NCBI GenBank assembly: GCA_938035525.1
Contig: CALHOI010000056.1
Location: 1 to 64,000 of the forward strand
DNA length: 64,000 nucleotides
Source of the DNA: an uncultured Granulosicoccaceae bacterium
GTDB lineage: Bacteria; Pseudomonadota; Gammaproteobacteria; Granulosicoccales; Granulosicoccaceae
Reading direction: 5' to 3'
Shown one piece after another: positions 1 to 9,518 of the stretch; within the stretch, counting starts at the first letter, position 1; each line of letters starts with the position of its first letter. The notes under the pieces were generated by a model that saw only the letters and a list, made by a program, of their open reading frames with translations, was not told the origin of the DNA and did not search any database. The position numbers and the translations under genes were made by a program.

Positions 1-359
1 GCTGCTCCCAGATTGTGCGCTTTGTCGATATCCTCTTTGGCTTTTGATGTTGAGAACATCACAACGGGTAATTCTGCAAAGTGACTGTCCGCTTTCAGTT
101 TTTTGATAATGTCAAAACCATTTTCAACAGGAATGTTGATGTCCAGCAAGATAACTTGCGGGTCTTCATTTTTATTGCGCTGCTCAAACTTGCCACGTGT
201 GTATAAGTAGTCGAACAGGTTATGACTGTCGTTGACGCTGTTGAAAACCAGATCTTTTTTAAAGGCGCAGAATGCCCTACGAGTCAGATAAATATCTTCC
301 TCATCATCATCTACCATCAATAAAGTTGGGCTGGTGTGACTGAACAATTCTTTAGGCAT
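1..359 (-). CDS. Response regulator receiver protein (partial, C-terminus outside window)
   Basis: I translated this by hand from the start at 359 to the window edge, giving about 119 residues. The acidic pocket VDDDEED lies near residues 16-22, the phosphoacceptor in VILLDINIP near 79-87, and a conserved Ser/Thr in the VVMFSTS strand. The sequence follows the Rcp1-like, stand-alone receiver family that often partners phytochrome-type or other hybrid kinases. No output domain can be seen because the gene runs off the window. The role (phosphorelay signalling in the cytoplasm) is inferred from the family. No partner kinase lies nearby within the window. Confidence 0.8.
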   Translation of the reverse strand, partial: MPKELFSHTSPTLLMVDDDEEDIYLTRRAFCAFKKDLVFNSVNDSHNLFDYLYTRGKFEQRNKNEDPQVILLDINIPVENGFDIIKKLKADSHFAELPVVMFSTSKAKEDIDKAHNLGA

Positions 360-1121
360 GGTTGGAGGTGTTCAAATACTCTGCCAAATAGGCAGTCGTT
401 TATGCTTTTAAATGTAACGGCAAATAAATGGCATTCCTAAAGGCAGGCTCATGTGCTTTTGCGTTTAGTAACGAATCAGTGAGTATGGTGGACAACAACA
501 TTAAGTGCTTTGAAACTTATTGCCTCACTTGCCATGCAATATGATGCTGCAACTTGGGATAATTGACCGCACCTTTGGTTGTTTTGTGCGGCAGTCGCCT
601 GACCCAAATGGGTGCAATTGGCGTTGGTTGCCAGTATGGGAATGAATTCTGCTGCAATGTGGTTGCATTTGGGAGAAGTACGGCCAGGGATGGCCATTTC
701 CTATGCCGCCTCTCTTTCACACGTTGCCAGAATTAATCGTTAGGCTCACTTCTAAAGAATAATCGGTGCAATCTTTTTACTTTACTGCCTTGCTTAGTCG
801 TTCTGCACGAATGGGATTGTTTAGTGGCAGCCAGTCTTTTTAGTCGTACTTTTAGATACTGATAGGCCTTGCTGCCTTGCACAAAACCCGTATCGGCAAT
901 TGAAGACCTGGCCGAATAGCCGTTAACAGAGTGTTGCAGTGGTTCACCGTGTGTCACAAATTAATGGGTAATTATCGTTCTTTACTTGGGGTTAGTAGCT
1001 AATTAGTGCGTACTTATTCCATGGTAGACACAATAGGTAAGTATGCAGGCAGTCTTATTGGATTTGAGCCGGTCTATGAGTTAGGCTCATACAACGGCAC
1101 GTTGAGCATGAGCAACAGCAC
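360..1121. other. Intergenic gap of about 760 bases without a convincing gene
   Basis: Only short ORFs of 67-74 codons occur here; they overlap each other, lack ribosome sites and resemble nothing known to me. The stretch has a perfect ACCCAAATGGGT palindrome at 602-613 and a 6-bp inverted repeat (TATGAG/CTCATA) at 1075-1091 ahead of the TPR gene. It probably holds the divergent promoters of the receiver gene and the TPR gene. Confidence 0.5.
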
Positions 1122-2330
1122 ATGAAACAATCAAATACGCCACACCCCGCACCCCGGTCTCCCCAAACGCCTCGCGCGTCGTCGGTTCACGCTAACAAGC
1201 CAAAGCTATCTGAAGAGGCAGTACAAAGGAAAAAAACGGATTACGTGATTCCGCTGATACTGACTTTTTCCATAATAGCGGCGGTGCAATGGATACAACA
1301 TTATAAAAGCAGTACCACTGAGGCAACTTCTGTAGCCAGCGCGCTAACCAATGGAGCTCCTGCTGAATTAAAAAACTCCAACTTGCTAAAAGCGCTGTTG
1401 CAAAACATCGCCGAGAAATATCCACAACGCTCAGTCGAAGAGGTAAGTGAAGATTTATTAATGCAAGCCAGTGAAGCTGTTGGTCAGGATAACAACTTGT
1501 TGTTTGGCGAGTCGATGAAGATGCTAGGTGTTAATGCTTTGCGTACCCAGGACATCGATTCTGCGTCGCTGTATCTTGATGAAGCGCTGGAAATTTATGA
1601 AGAACTCGGTGATGAAATGGGTATTGCCAATGTTGAGCTGCTGCGAGGTGAGCTCAACTTAAAGAAACGCGCTCAGGCACGGCGCGCAGCATTGGCTTAC
1701 GATTCGCTGCAGCAAGCACGCTGGAAAGTGTCGCACGGCCAGTTTTACGATGCCCTTGATCAACTGCATCACATTGTTCAAGAGAACCTTGCGCTAAATC
1801 GCTTTGGAGCGGCTGCCGCAGCTTACCAAACTATTTATAAGGGCTATACCGATCACGGTCAGCTGTACGAAGCACAGCAAGCAGGTATAGAAATAGTTAA
1901 GTTGCATGCATCGTCGGGCAGGCCTTTAAAAGCCAGCGCGATGATTGAGCAACTACAAGCCAATGGGCTTGATGAAACCACTGTACAACAGCTCACTCAG
2001 GACAATCTGAATTTGCAACTTGAGTACGAAGAAAGCGTGACGCAAATGGGCAGGGCGCGCGACTACCAGCAGCTTTACCATTACTTTATCAATGCCGGTG
2101 ACCCGGTTCGCGCTTGGCAATTCCGCTTAAAGTCCCAGGCTTCTTTGAGAAGCGTGTCCAAACGTGCCATGCATCGCAGCCAGACCGGTGTGCTTGCGCT
2201 GTTGTACACATCCAATGATCACATGGAGAGCGCGCAACGCTCGCTTGATCGCGCTCAGCGTTTGTTTACCAATAACGACCGACCAGAACTGTCAGAAGCC
2301 TCTGAATCATTGCAGGAACTGGTTTTCTAG
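1122..2330 (+). CDS. Membrane-anchored TPR-like protein of unknown function
   Basis: The product has 402 residues. A Pro/Ser-rich basic N-terminus of about 40 residues precedes one hydrophobic segment near residues 42-60 (VIPLILTFSIIAAVQWI). The rest is helical, with several 30-40 residue units of tetratricopeptide type, for example around residues 120-165 (SASLYLDEALEIYEELGD) and 200-270. This points to a single-pass inner-membrane protein with a helical scaffold domain, probably periplasmic. No catalytic motif is visible. The ATG at 1122 is the first long in-frame start, but its ribosome site is weak. It stands alone, 220 bases before potD. I do not recognise the specific family. Confidence 0.65.
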   Translation: MKQSNTPHPAPRSPQTPRASSVHANKPKLSEEAVQRKKTDYVIPLILTFSIIAAVQWIQHYKSSTTEATSVASALTNGAPAELKNSNLLKALLQNIAEKYPQRSVEEVSEDLLMQASEAVGQDNNLLFGESMKMLGVNALRTQDIDSASLYLDEALEIYEELGDEMGIANVELLRGELNLKKRAQARRAALAYDSLQQARWKVSHGQFYDALDQLHHIVQENLALNRFGAAAAAYQTIYKGYTDHGQLYEAQQAGIEIVKLHASSGRPLKASAMIEQLQANGLDETTVQQLTQDNLNLQLEYEESVTQMGRARDYQQLYHYFINAGDPVRAWQFRLKSQASLRSVSKRAMHRSQTGVLALLYTSNDHMESAQRSLDRAQRLFTNNDRPELSEASESLQELVF

Positions 2331-2551
2331 CACCCTGCTGCGGCTGCGGGCCTGAAGGGACCTAAAAATTTGCCTAGCCCGGACACCAAGCCCAGACACC
2401 AAGTTCAGATTCGGTGCCCAAACCGGCACGGAGTCGTCCCCAAAGCACAAAGTAAAGGAAATCGGCTTTATAAAATGATATAAAGAGGTGAATTCCGGCA
2501 ACGCTGTGCCCAGACCGGAAGCTGTAATCACCAAATAGGGACACCTTATTC

Positions 2552-3628
2552 ATGAGCACCAACAAAATGAGCACCAAAATCAATCGTCGTCAGTTTTTAA
2601 CGGGTAGCGCAGCCGTCGGAATCAGCTTCACCATGCCCAATGGTGTGTTTGCCGATGCCGGTAAAGTCAACTTTTATAATTGGGATACGTACATTGGTGA
2701 AACCACCATTGAAGACTTTGAAAAAGCCACGGGTATCAAAGTTCAATACGACCTATACGCCGATAACGACGAACTGTTCGCCAAACTAAAAGGTGGCAAC
2801 CCGGGCTATGACATTATCATTCCGTCCAATGACTACATTGAGCAAATGCTCGATGCCGACATGCTACTACCACTGGACATGTCAAAAATTCCAAACGCCA
2901 AAAATGTTGACCCGGCTTTTATGAATCCAAGTTTCGACCCTGGTCGAAAATTCAGCCTGCCTTACATGTGGGGCACTATTGGTATCGGCTACAGAAAGTC
3001 TGCCATCGATGGTGAGATAACCTCATGGGGAGATCTGTTTGACTCTGACAAGTACAGTGGTCGCATTGCACTAATGAACGAATCAAGAACGGTGCTGCAA
3101 ATGGTTATGAAGTACATGGGCAAGTCACTCAACGATTGGACCGATGAAAACCTGGCCGCCGCTGAGGCCATGCTAATAAAACAAAAGCCGCACATCACAT
3201 CGTTTGCCCAAGATAACGGTCAGGACTTGTTGCTCTCTGGTGAGGTCGATCTTGCCATGGAATGGAATGGGGATATTCTGCAAATCATGGAAGAAGACGA
3301 TGACATTGGTTACGTTGTGCCAAAAGAGGGCACATTGCTGTGGGAAGATGCCATGTGTATACCCAAAGGCGGCGAAAACGTCGATAACGCGCACGCCCTG
3401 ATAAACAATTTGCTCGATGGCCAGGTTGGTGCGGGCATCGCTGAATACGTTTATTACGCCACGCCAAACAAGGCAGCTCAAGCGCTAATGGACGACGACT
3501 ATCTGCAAAACCCGGCTATTTTCCCTTCCGAAGAATCCACCAAAATCAGTGAAGCCGCGGTGTATGCCGGCGCGGATTGGGTGCGTAAAACCGACGAAGC
3601 CTGGACCCGTATAAAGGCTGCTGGATAA
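2552..3628 (+). CDS. potD: Spermidine/putrescine ABC transporter, periplasmic binding protein PotD
   Basis: The 358-residue product has an N-terminal export signal with NRRQFLTGS near residues 10-18, which looks like a Tat or Sec signal, followed by a hydrophobic run. The mature part begins with the typical PotD/PotF opening VNFYNWDTYIGE and contains YDIIIPSNDYIEQM, as in polyamine-binding proteins. It should capture putrescine or spermidine in the periplasm and deliver it to PotBC. The first start (2552) and a second ATG at 2567 are both possible; AGGG about 11 bases upstream favours 2552. It heads the potDBCA operon. Substrate preference between the polyamines cannot be read from the sequence. 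Confidence 0.9.
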   Translation: MSTNKMSTKINRRQFLTGSAAVGISFTMPNGVFADAGKVNFYNWDTYIGETTIEDFEKATGIKVQYDLYADNDELFAKLKGGNPGYDIIIPSNDYIEQMLDADMLLPLDMSKIPNAKNVDPAFMNPSFDPGRKFSLPYMWGTIGIGYRKSAIDGEITSWGDLFDSDKYSGRIALMNESRTVLQMVMKYMGKSLNDWTDENLAAAEAMLIKQKPHITSFAQDNGQDLLLSGEVDLAMEWNGDILQIMEEDDDIGYVVPKEGTLLWEDAMCIPKGGENVDNAHALINNLLDGQVGAGIAEYVYYATPNKAAQALMDDDYLQNPAIFPSEESTKISEAAVYAGADWVRKTDEAWTRIKAAG

Positions 3629-3640
3629 TGTTTAAACAGG

Positions 3641-3664
3641 CAGCCAGGCGCACACGCCTGGCTG
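3641..3664 (+). other. Strong intercistronic hairpin after potD
   Basis: A perfect 10-bp GC-rich stem, CAGCCAGGCG (3641-3650) and its complement (3655-3664), has a CACA loop. No T run follows, so it is not a classical terminator. Just after a binding-protein gene, such a hairpin usually protects the upstream mRNA and lowers downstream expression. That role is inferred. Confidence 0.5.
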
Positions 3665-3766
3665 TTACTGCTAATGCAATGCATGGCTGGTGAAGTTGCC
3701 GGCCATGCTTGTTGTATGATTCTGCCAGTTTCTTATTTTCTACCAAGCAAAAGTTAGTATTCGTCC

Positions 3767-4693
3767 GTGGACAGCTATAAGCAAAAACCTCTTGCCTTTC
3801 TGAGCTTTGGCATTCCGTCGATAGCTTGGTTGTTGCTGTTTTTTATGCTGCCGCTGGCCATTATTTTTATGTACAGCTTTGGCGAAAACGTGTCGGTTGT
3901 GGAAGTTAAAACCACCTGGACGCTGGATAACTACGCGCGTATTTTTCAACCCGAAATTATGACGCTGTTGTGGCGAACACTGTGGATAGCGTTGCTTGCC
4001 ACCGTTATCTGTATTGTTGTTGGGCTGCCGGTGGCTTTGGTGATTGCCACAGCGGCGCCTTGGGCGAAAGCATGGTTGTTGCTGTTAATCATGCTGCCTT
4101 TCTGGACCAACTTGTTAATTCGTACCTATTCACTGCTCAACATATTGGGTACCCGCGGGCGCTTAAACGAGTTTCTTGGCTGGTTGTGGCACAAGGCCAA
4201 CGACTTTCTTGTGTTTATTGGGGCGGGCGATTTAGGGTTGTTGGGTACCAAGTTTGTGGCGTTTAAGTTTTTGGGAACGCCTGGTGGCGTGGTACTGGGT
4301 ATTGTTTATGTGTCCTTGCCGTTTGCCATATTGCCTATCTATTCATCGTTAGAACGCATGGATACCTCGTATCTTGAAGCCAGTATGGATTTGGGAGCCG
4401 GGCAATTACAAACGTTTTTCAGAATCCTGGTACCACTGGCCTTGCCCGGTATTTTAACGGCCTTTCTCATTACCTTTATTCCAGCTTTAGGACAGTTTCT
4501 TACACCTGAGTTACTGGGCCGAGGGCAGGTGGATATGGTTGCCAATGTGATTCAAAGGCAATTTAAAGGCGCTAACGACTGGCCGTTTGGTTCTGCGCTT
4601 TCGCTCATGCTGTTGTACATCACGTTTATTTTGCTTGCGTTACGCGCGTTTGCCGACGCTGCGCGTTCCCGACGCGAAAGTCGGGCTTTGTGA
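3767..4693 (+). CDS. potB: Spermidine/putrescine ABC transporter permease PotB
   Basis: The 308-residue polytopic membrane protein has about six hydrophobic segments and the ABC permease EAA loop EASMDLGAGQLQTFFRI near residues 205-220, which couples to the PotA ATPase. It pairs with PotC to form the inner-membrane channel. Translation starts at a GTG (3767), whose next codons give the usual short cytoplasmic lead before the first helix. A 138-base gap with a strong hairpin separates it from potD. A small gap leads to potC. The length matches the PotB/PotH family (about 280-320). Confidence 0.9.
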   Translation: MDSYKQKPLAFLSFGIPSIAWLLLFFMLPLAIIFMYSFGENVSVVEVKTTWTLDNYARIFQPEIMTLLWRTLWIALLATVICIVVGLPVALVIATAAPWAKAWLLLLIMLPFWTNLLIRTYSLLNILGTRGRLNEFLGWLWHKANDFLVFIGAGDLGLLGTKFVAFKFLGTPGGVVLGIVYVSLPFAILPIYSSLERMDTSYLEASMDLGAGQLQTFFRILVPLALPGILTAFLITFIPALGQFLTPELLGRGQVDMVANVIQRQFKGANDWPFGSALSLMLLYITFILLALRAFADAARSRRESRAL

Positions 4694-4740
4694 GGTGGTT
4701 GTGATGCCCCATACAGCAATGCATAACCAGCAATGGGTCA

Positions 4741-5601
4741 ATGGCAATGGATAAAGTCAAACGCCATCGCAATAAACGCAAGCCATTTGAGTACTCCAGA
4801 AAATGGTCTTTGCGCAGTGTGTTTTTAATGGCCACCGTCTTTTTATACGTGCCCATTGTTGTGTTGATTCTGTTCTCGTTTAACAATTCGAGGCGCGGCG
4901 GCAATGTTATCTGGAAAGGCTTTACCACCAAGTACTACGACAAAGCCTTTCACAACGAAGACTTAATGCTGGCATTTGGCAATACCTTAACCATTGCCGT
5001 TATAGCAACCATAGTCAGCGTTATTTTGGGTACGTTTACAGCCATTTTGCTGTGGCGTTTTCGATTTCCATTAAAGCCATTGTTTGAAGGGTTGGTGTCT
5101 TTGCCCATTGTTATCCCGGAAATTTGCATGGGTGTGTCGCTGGCGCTGTTTTTTACAAAAATGGGCTGGCTGGGAAATACCTCCGATGTGTGGCCGTTTA
5201 ATCTGGTCAACATTATTATTGCGCATATCACATTCTGTTTTCCGTTTGCTGCCATGGTCATCAGAACGCGACTGCAAAGCTTTAATCGTGAAATGGAAGA
5301 GGCGGCCCTGGACTTGGGTGCGACAGAATTTCAGGTGTTTAAAGATATCTTGCTACCGCATTTAAAACCGGGCTTGGTGGCTGGGGCTTTATTGTCATTT
5401 ACCTTATCGTTGGACGACTTTATTGTCACGTTTTTTACGTCTGGGCCAAACACGGTGACGTTTCCGGTCAAAATATATTCCATGGTGCGATTCTCAGTCA
5501 CACCCGAAATCAATGCCGCATCAACGGTGCTTATTTTGTTAACGCTGGTCTTAACCTTTTTTGCCTTGCGTGTGCAGCGCAATTCAGACGTGGTCGAGTA
5601 A
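4741..5601 (+). CDS. potC: Spermidine/putrescine ABC transporter permease PotC
   Basis: The 286-residue product has a basic N-terminus (MDKVKRHRNKRKP) and a first helix near residues 27-45. The EAA loop EEAALDLGATEFQVFKDI lies around residues 180-198, followed by further helices. It is the second permease half of the PotBC channel. Two adjacent in-frame ATGs (4741 and 4747) could start it and neither has a clear ribosome site; the first is given. Order potD-potB-potC-potA puts the ATPase last, unlike the E. coli potABCD order but common elsewhere. Confidence 0.9.
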   Translation: MAMDKVKRHRNKRKPFEYSRKWSLRSVFLMATVFLYVPIVVLILFSFNNSRRGGNVIWKGFTTKYYDKAFHNEDLMLAFGNTLTIAVIATIVSVILGTFTAILLWRFRFPLKPLFEGLVSLPIVIPEICMGVSLALFFTKMGWLGNTSDVWPFNLVNIIIAHITFCFPFAAMVIRTRLQSFNREMEEAALDLGATEFQVFKDILLPHLKPGLVAGALLSFTLSLDDFIVTFFTSGPNTVTFPVKIYSMVRFSVTPEINAASTVLILLTLVLTFFALRVQRNSDVVE

Positions 5602-5629
5602 TGCAACGTATTAATAAAAACCTTCCGTT

Positions 5630-6805
5630 ATGAGTGAAGCCCCAATAGTTTCAATAAAAAACCTATCCAAATATTTTGGTCGGTTTGCAGCGCTCGAGAA
5701 TGTCTCGCTGGACATTCAAGCCGGTGAGATTTTTGCCTTGCTTGGGCCATCAGGCTGTGGAAAATCAACGCTGCTGCGCATTATCTCGGGGTTTGAAACT
5801 CCCAGCGAAGGCGAGCTGTTACTCGACGGTGAAGACCTTATCCCGTTAAAGCCTAATAAGCGTCCAATTAATATGGTGTTCCAGTCTTATGCGGTTTTTC
5901 CACACATGAGCGTTGAAGACAACGTGGCGTACGGCCTTAAAATGGAAGCGGTTGCCAGTAAAGACATTAAGCAACGGGTTGCCGAATCTTTGGCGCAGGT
6001 GCATTTGACTGACTTCAGCCATCGCAAACCTCACCAGTTATCCGGTGGGCAACGGCAACGTGTCGCCTTGGCCCGAGTACTGGTTAAGAAACCCAGGTTG
6101 TTATTACTGGATGAACCTTTATCCGCACTTGATGCAAAGTTGCGAGATGCCATGCGCCTGGAGTTGGTAAAACTACAAGAAGCGGTGGGCATCACCTTTG
6201 TAATAGTGACACACGACCAGTCAGAGGCCATGGCCATGGCTGATCGTATAGCCGTACTCAGTGAGGGCAAGTTGCGACAAGTGGCGACGCCGGCAGAGCT
6301 GTATCAACGACCGGTGGATGCGTTTGTTGCTGACTTTGTGGGTACCATTCACGCTTTTGATGTGGTTAGCGTCAGTATCAGTGAAAGCGATATTAATAAG
6401 CCGTTAACGATTACCACCAACGAATTAGGCGAGCTGGTATGCCCGCCGTCGATCGCGGCCGATTCAATATTCATTGATCAGGGCGTATCGCAGCTAGCTG
6501 GCCAATCGGTGCTGGCTGTTAGGCCTGAGCACATCGAACTGCATCTTGAAGCTCCACATAACAACGCAGCTATAAATCAATCGAGTCATGGTCGAGCTCA
6601 ATTGATGGGACGTCTTGGGGATATTGCCTTTCAGGGTCAGCACTCGATTGTAGAAGTAATGCTCGATGGTCGTGACTCATTGACAGCCATAGTCAGTAAC
6701 ACGGTGGCTCAAACGCTGCATCAATCCGGTCACGGATCACCAATCTGGGCAAGCTGGTCAACGGCTAATATGTTGCTGCTGCCTAATCATGCGTTGCCGG
6801 CTTAG
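5630..6805 (+). CDS. potA: Spermidine/putrescine ABC transporter ATPase PotA
   Basis: The 391-residue ATPase has Walker A GPSGCGKST near residues 39-47, the signature LSGGQRQRVALAR near 135-148, Walker B LLLLDEPLSALD just after, and the H-loop in VTHDQSEAM. A C-terminal TOBE-type domain (LAVRPEHIELHLE) follows, as in PotA and other MOI-family ATPases. It powers polyamine import through PotBC in the cytoplasm. The gene begins 28 bases after potC and ends 8 bases before a FAD oxidoreductase gene, so transport and catabolism are probably cotranscribed. Confidence 0.92.
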   Translation: MSEAPIVSIKNLSKYFGRFAALENVSLDIQAGEIFALLGPSGCGKSTLLRIISGFETPSEGELLLDGEDLIPLKPNKRPINMVFQSYAVFPHMSVEDNVAYGLKMEAVASKDIKQRVAESLAQVHLTDFSHRKPHQLSGGQRQRVALARVLVKKPRLLLLDEPLSALDAKLRDAMRLELVKLQEAVGITFVIVTHDQSEAMAMADRIAVLSEGKLRQVATPAELYQRPVDAFVADFVGTIHAFDVVSVSISESDINKPLTITTNELGELVCPPSIAADSIFIDQGVSQLAGQSVLAVRPEHIELHLEAPHNNAAINQSSHGRAQLMGRLGDIAFQGQHSIVEVMLDGRDSLTAIVSNTVAQTLHQSGHGSPIWASWSTANMLLLPNHALPA

Positions 6806-6813
6806 TTGCTCAC

Positions 6814-8103
6814 ATGGATCGCATTGATAACTACTACACGGCAACACAAAACGACACCACTACATACCCGCCACTTGAATCTGACATCAGTGTTGATATT
6901 GCCATTGTTGGTGGTGGCTTCACTGGTGTGGCTACGGCCGTTGAAATGGCTGAGCGCGGGTTCAGTGTGGCCTTGTGTGAAGCCAACAGAATAGGCTGGG
7001 GCGCAACGGGTCGTAATGGCGGGCAAGTGACCGGCAGCCTCTCTGGGGACCAGGCCATGTTGGCGCAATTGAGAAAGCGTGGCCACAAGGATGCTGAAGA
7101 TTTCATTTGGCACTTACGCTGGGAAGGCCACGACATTATTCGTGAGCGCATAGCTCGTTATGGGATTGAATGCGATTTAAAAACCGGTCATCTGCATACC
7201 GCGTGGCACGAAAACGACATACCCGAATTCCTTAACACAGTGGAAACAGCCCATCGCTATGGAATGGAAGATGACGTCGCGTGGTTGTCACAAGATGAAG
7301 TACACCAGATGCTTGACACGCCCCTGTATCACGGCGGTATTTATAACAAACGTAATCTGCACTTGCATTCGCTGAATCTGTGTCTGGGGGAGGCGCGTGC
7401 GGCCAGCTCGTTGGGTGCGCAGTTGTTTGAACAGACGCCGGTGCTTGACATAGTGGGTCGCCGGCAGCCGCACCTAAAAACCGCTAAGGGAATCATTAAA
7501 GCCAAAAAGGTGGTGCTGGCTGGTAACGCTTATCACAAGCTTGTGCGTAAGCAATTAGGTGGACTGTTGTTTCCGGCTGTGTTGGGCAACATGACAACCG
7601 AACCATTAAGTGATGAACTGGCAACAAAAATAAACAGTCATGATGTCGCCGTGTACGACAGCCGTATGGTGCTCGACTACTATCGCTTAACGGCGGACAA
7701 TCGTTTGATGTTTGGCGGTGGTACTAACTACAGTGGTCGCGAGCTGGCAAACGTTGCGGCTAGCTTAACGCCGTCCATGCTGGAGACGTTTCCGGCTTTA
7801 AAAGGCACCCGTATAGATTACGCCTGGACAGGCACAGCGGGCATTGTCATGAATCGTATTCCACTGGTTGGCAAGCTTGGTAGCAATGTTTATTACGCAC
7901 AAGGTTATTCGGGTCATGGCATTGCCACGTCTCACATTATGGCCGAAGTGCTAGCCGAAGCCGTAACCGGTACGCTTGAAAAGTTTGATGTGTTTGCCGA
8001 CTTTGATCACCGGCGTGTGCCCGGTGCACAGCTTTTCGGCAATGGCTTTTTGGCTATGGGTATGTGGTATTACCAATTTCGCGAGAAGCTACGCAACCGA
8101 TAA
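6814..8103 (+). CDS. puuB: FAD-dependent oxidoreductase, gamma-glutamylputrescine oxidase-like (copy 1)
   Basis: The 429-residue DAO-family flavoenzyme has the N-terminal dinucleotide fold VDIAIVGGGFTGVA near residues 29-42, the motif GWGATGRNGGQ near 63-73, and C-terminal FAD contacts (YSGHGIATSH). This pattern matches PuuB, which oxidises gamma-glutamylputrescine to the aldehyde. It is the last gene of the potDBCA transcription unit, eight bases after potA, so its substrate is likely an imported polyamine or its glutamyl derivative. Two further paralogues lie at 8178-9491 and 11006-12337, so which copy is the true PuuB cannot be decided. Another N-alkyl amino acid oxidase role remains possible. 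Confidence 0.75.
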   Translation: MDRIDNYYTATQNDTTTYPPLESDISVDIAIVGGGFTGVATAVEMAERGFSVALCEANRIGWGATGRNGGQVTGSLSGDQAMLAQLRKRGHKDAEDFIWHLRWEGHDIIRERIARYGIECDLKTGHLHTAWHENDIPEFLNTVETAHRYGMEDDVAWLSQDEVHQMLDTPLYHGGIYNKRNLHLHSLNLCLGEARAASSLGAQLFEQTPVLDIVGRRQPHLKTAKGIIKAKKVVLAGNAYHKLVRKQLGGLLFPAVLGNMTTEPLSDELATKINSHDVAVYDSRMVLDYYRLTADNRLMFGGGTNYSGRELANVAASLTPSMLETFPALKGTRIDYAWTGTAGIVMNRIPLVGKLGSNVYYAQGYSGHGIATSHIMAEVLAEAVTGTLEKFDVFADFDHRRVPGAQLFGNGFLAMGMWYYQFREKLRNR

Positions 8104-8177
8104 GCTGCGTGACTCAAAACGTCTTTCAACCTAACGTCTCGCAAACTAACGTCGCGCAACTTAAAATACACGCAGTG

Positions 8178-9491
8178 TTAAAACCGGTCGCGCATGGCGT
8201 ACCACGACATTGCACCCTTGAGTAGGGCAGTGCGTGCCAATGACCCGCCAGGAAAGCGCGCGCATCGCAACGCGCTCAGTTGATCAAAAGTACGGTTGTC
8301 GCCATGAATAGCATCGGCTATGGCCTTGCCGGTTTCAATGGCTAACGCCACCCCGTGCCCTGAGTAGCCACTGGCTGAATAAACGTTCGGTTTTATCTGT
8401 CGCACATAGGGAAGGCGTGAATGCGTGATGGCCAGTGTGCCACCCCACGCATAGTCGATGCGCACGTCACTTAATTGTGGAAAAACCTGCGACAAGGGTT
8501 TGCGCACCAGCGTGGCAATGTCTTTAGGGAATTGATAGCTATAGGTTTCGCCACCACCAAATAACAAACGTTTGTCTGCGCCCAGTCTGAAGTAATTCAC
8601 CACAAAGCGCGAATCAAACACGGCATGGTTGCCACTGATCAGTTGATCGGCCAAGTCGCCCAGTGGCTCGGTTGCGACGATAAAATTATTAATAGGCATA
8701 ACGCGCTGTGTCACTTGCGGCTCAAGTCCATCGAGATACCCGTTACAGGCCAGCACAATGTTGCCCGCGCGAACCGAACCGTTTTCAGTTTGTACGCTGA
8801 GACTGCCGTCGGTATTGCGTTCAATTGAACGCGCTTCGCTTAGTTCGTACAAGTTAGCGCCGAGCTTGCTGGCAGCATTGGCTATGCCAGTGGCCAGCGC
8901 TAAAGGATGGACATGTCCTGCGCCGTGATCCAGCACACCGCCATGGAAATTGGGCGAATCCACCAGTTTACGCAAATCGTTTTTGGATAATGGCTCAAGC
9001 TGGTCGTAATTGTATTGCTTGGCTAATGTGTCGCAGTACCGGTGCGCATCATTGACCAACCGCAGTCGATGTTTAGCGTCGATAATGCCGCTTTGGTAGT
9101 GCGCGTTAATGTTGTGTTGTTCGCACAGAGAATGAACCGTGCGCTTTGCCTGTTCAGCAATGCGCCAAAGCGCATGTGCTTGTTGCTTGCCGTATCGTGC
9201 TTCCAGCTCAGTCTGATCCATGTTAAAGCCGGAGCCCAGCTGTCCACCATTGCGACCCGATGCGCCCCAGGCAACCCTTTGCGCATCAAGCACAGTCACT
9301 GATAAGCCGAGTTGGCGAAGTTGCAGCGCCGCTGACAAGCCTGTATAGCCAGCACCAATGACGCACACATCGCTATCAATGTCGCTGGACAACATCGGGT
9401 ATTGCGGGGTGTCGCAAGTGGCCTGATACCAGGATGGTGGGTGCTCGCCACGCTTGCCATTGGCGTGCAGCATGTTGAGTGTGCTTGACAT
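8178..9491 (-). CDS. puuB: FAD-dependent oxidoreductase, gamma-glutamylputrescine oxidase-like (copy 2)
   Basis: The 437-residue DAO-family protein has VCVIGAGYTGLSAALQL near residues 41-57, AWGASGRNGGQ near 78-88, and YSGHGVALAIETGKAIADA near the C-terminus. It follows the puuA-like gene by 27 bases on the - strand and should be cotranscribed with it. The predicted reaction is oxygen-dependent oxidation of gamma-glutamylputrescine, making the aldehyde, ammonia and peroxide. It faces copy 1 tail to tail across 74 bases. It differs from the other two copies in the residues around the substrate side, so a different amine may be its substrate; that is inference. Confidence 0.72.
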   Translation of the reverse strand: MSSTLNMLHANGKRGEHPPSWYQATCDTPQYPMLSSDIDSDVCVIGAGYTGLSAALQLRQLGLSVTVLDAQRVAWGASGRNGGQLGSGFNMDQTELEARYGKQQAHALWRIAEQAKRTVHSLCEQHNINAHYQSGIIDAKHRLRLVNDAHRYCDTLAKQYNYDQLEPLSKNDLRKLVDSPNFHGGVLDHGAGHVHPLALATGIANAASKLGANLYELSEARSIERNTDGSLSVQTENGSVRAGNIVLACNGYLDGLEPQVTQRVMPINNFIVATEPLGDLADQLISGNHAVFDSRFVVNYFRLGADKRLLFGGGETYSYQFPKDIATLVRKPLSQVFPQLSDVRIDYAWGGTLAITHSRLPYVRQIKPNVYSASGYSGHGVALAIETGKAIADAIHGDNRTFDQLSALRCARFPGGSLARTALLKGAMSWYAMRDRF

Positions 9492-9518
9492 GTTATCTGC
9501 TGTGCTTAGCTGTGGCGT

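Noticed and set aside
476-957. Three overlapping - strand ORFs of 67-74 codons
   Set aside because: They overlap each other, have no ribosome sites and no recognisable features; likely chance frames in the leader.
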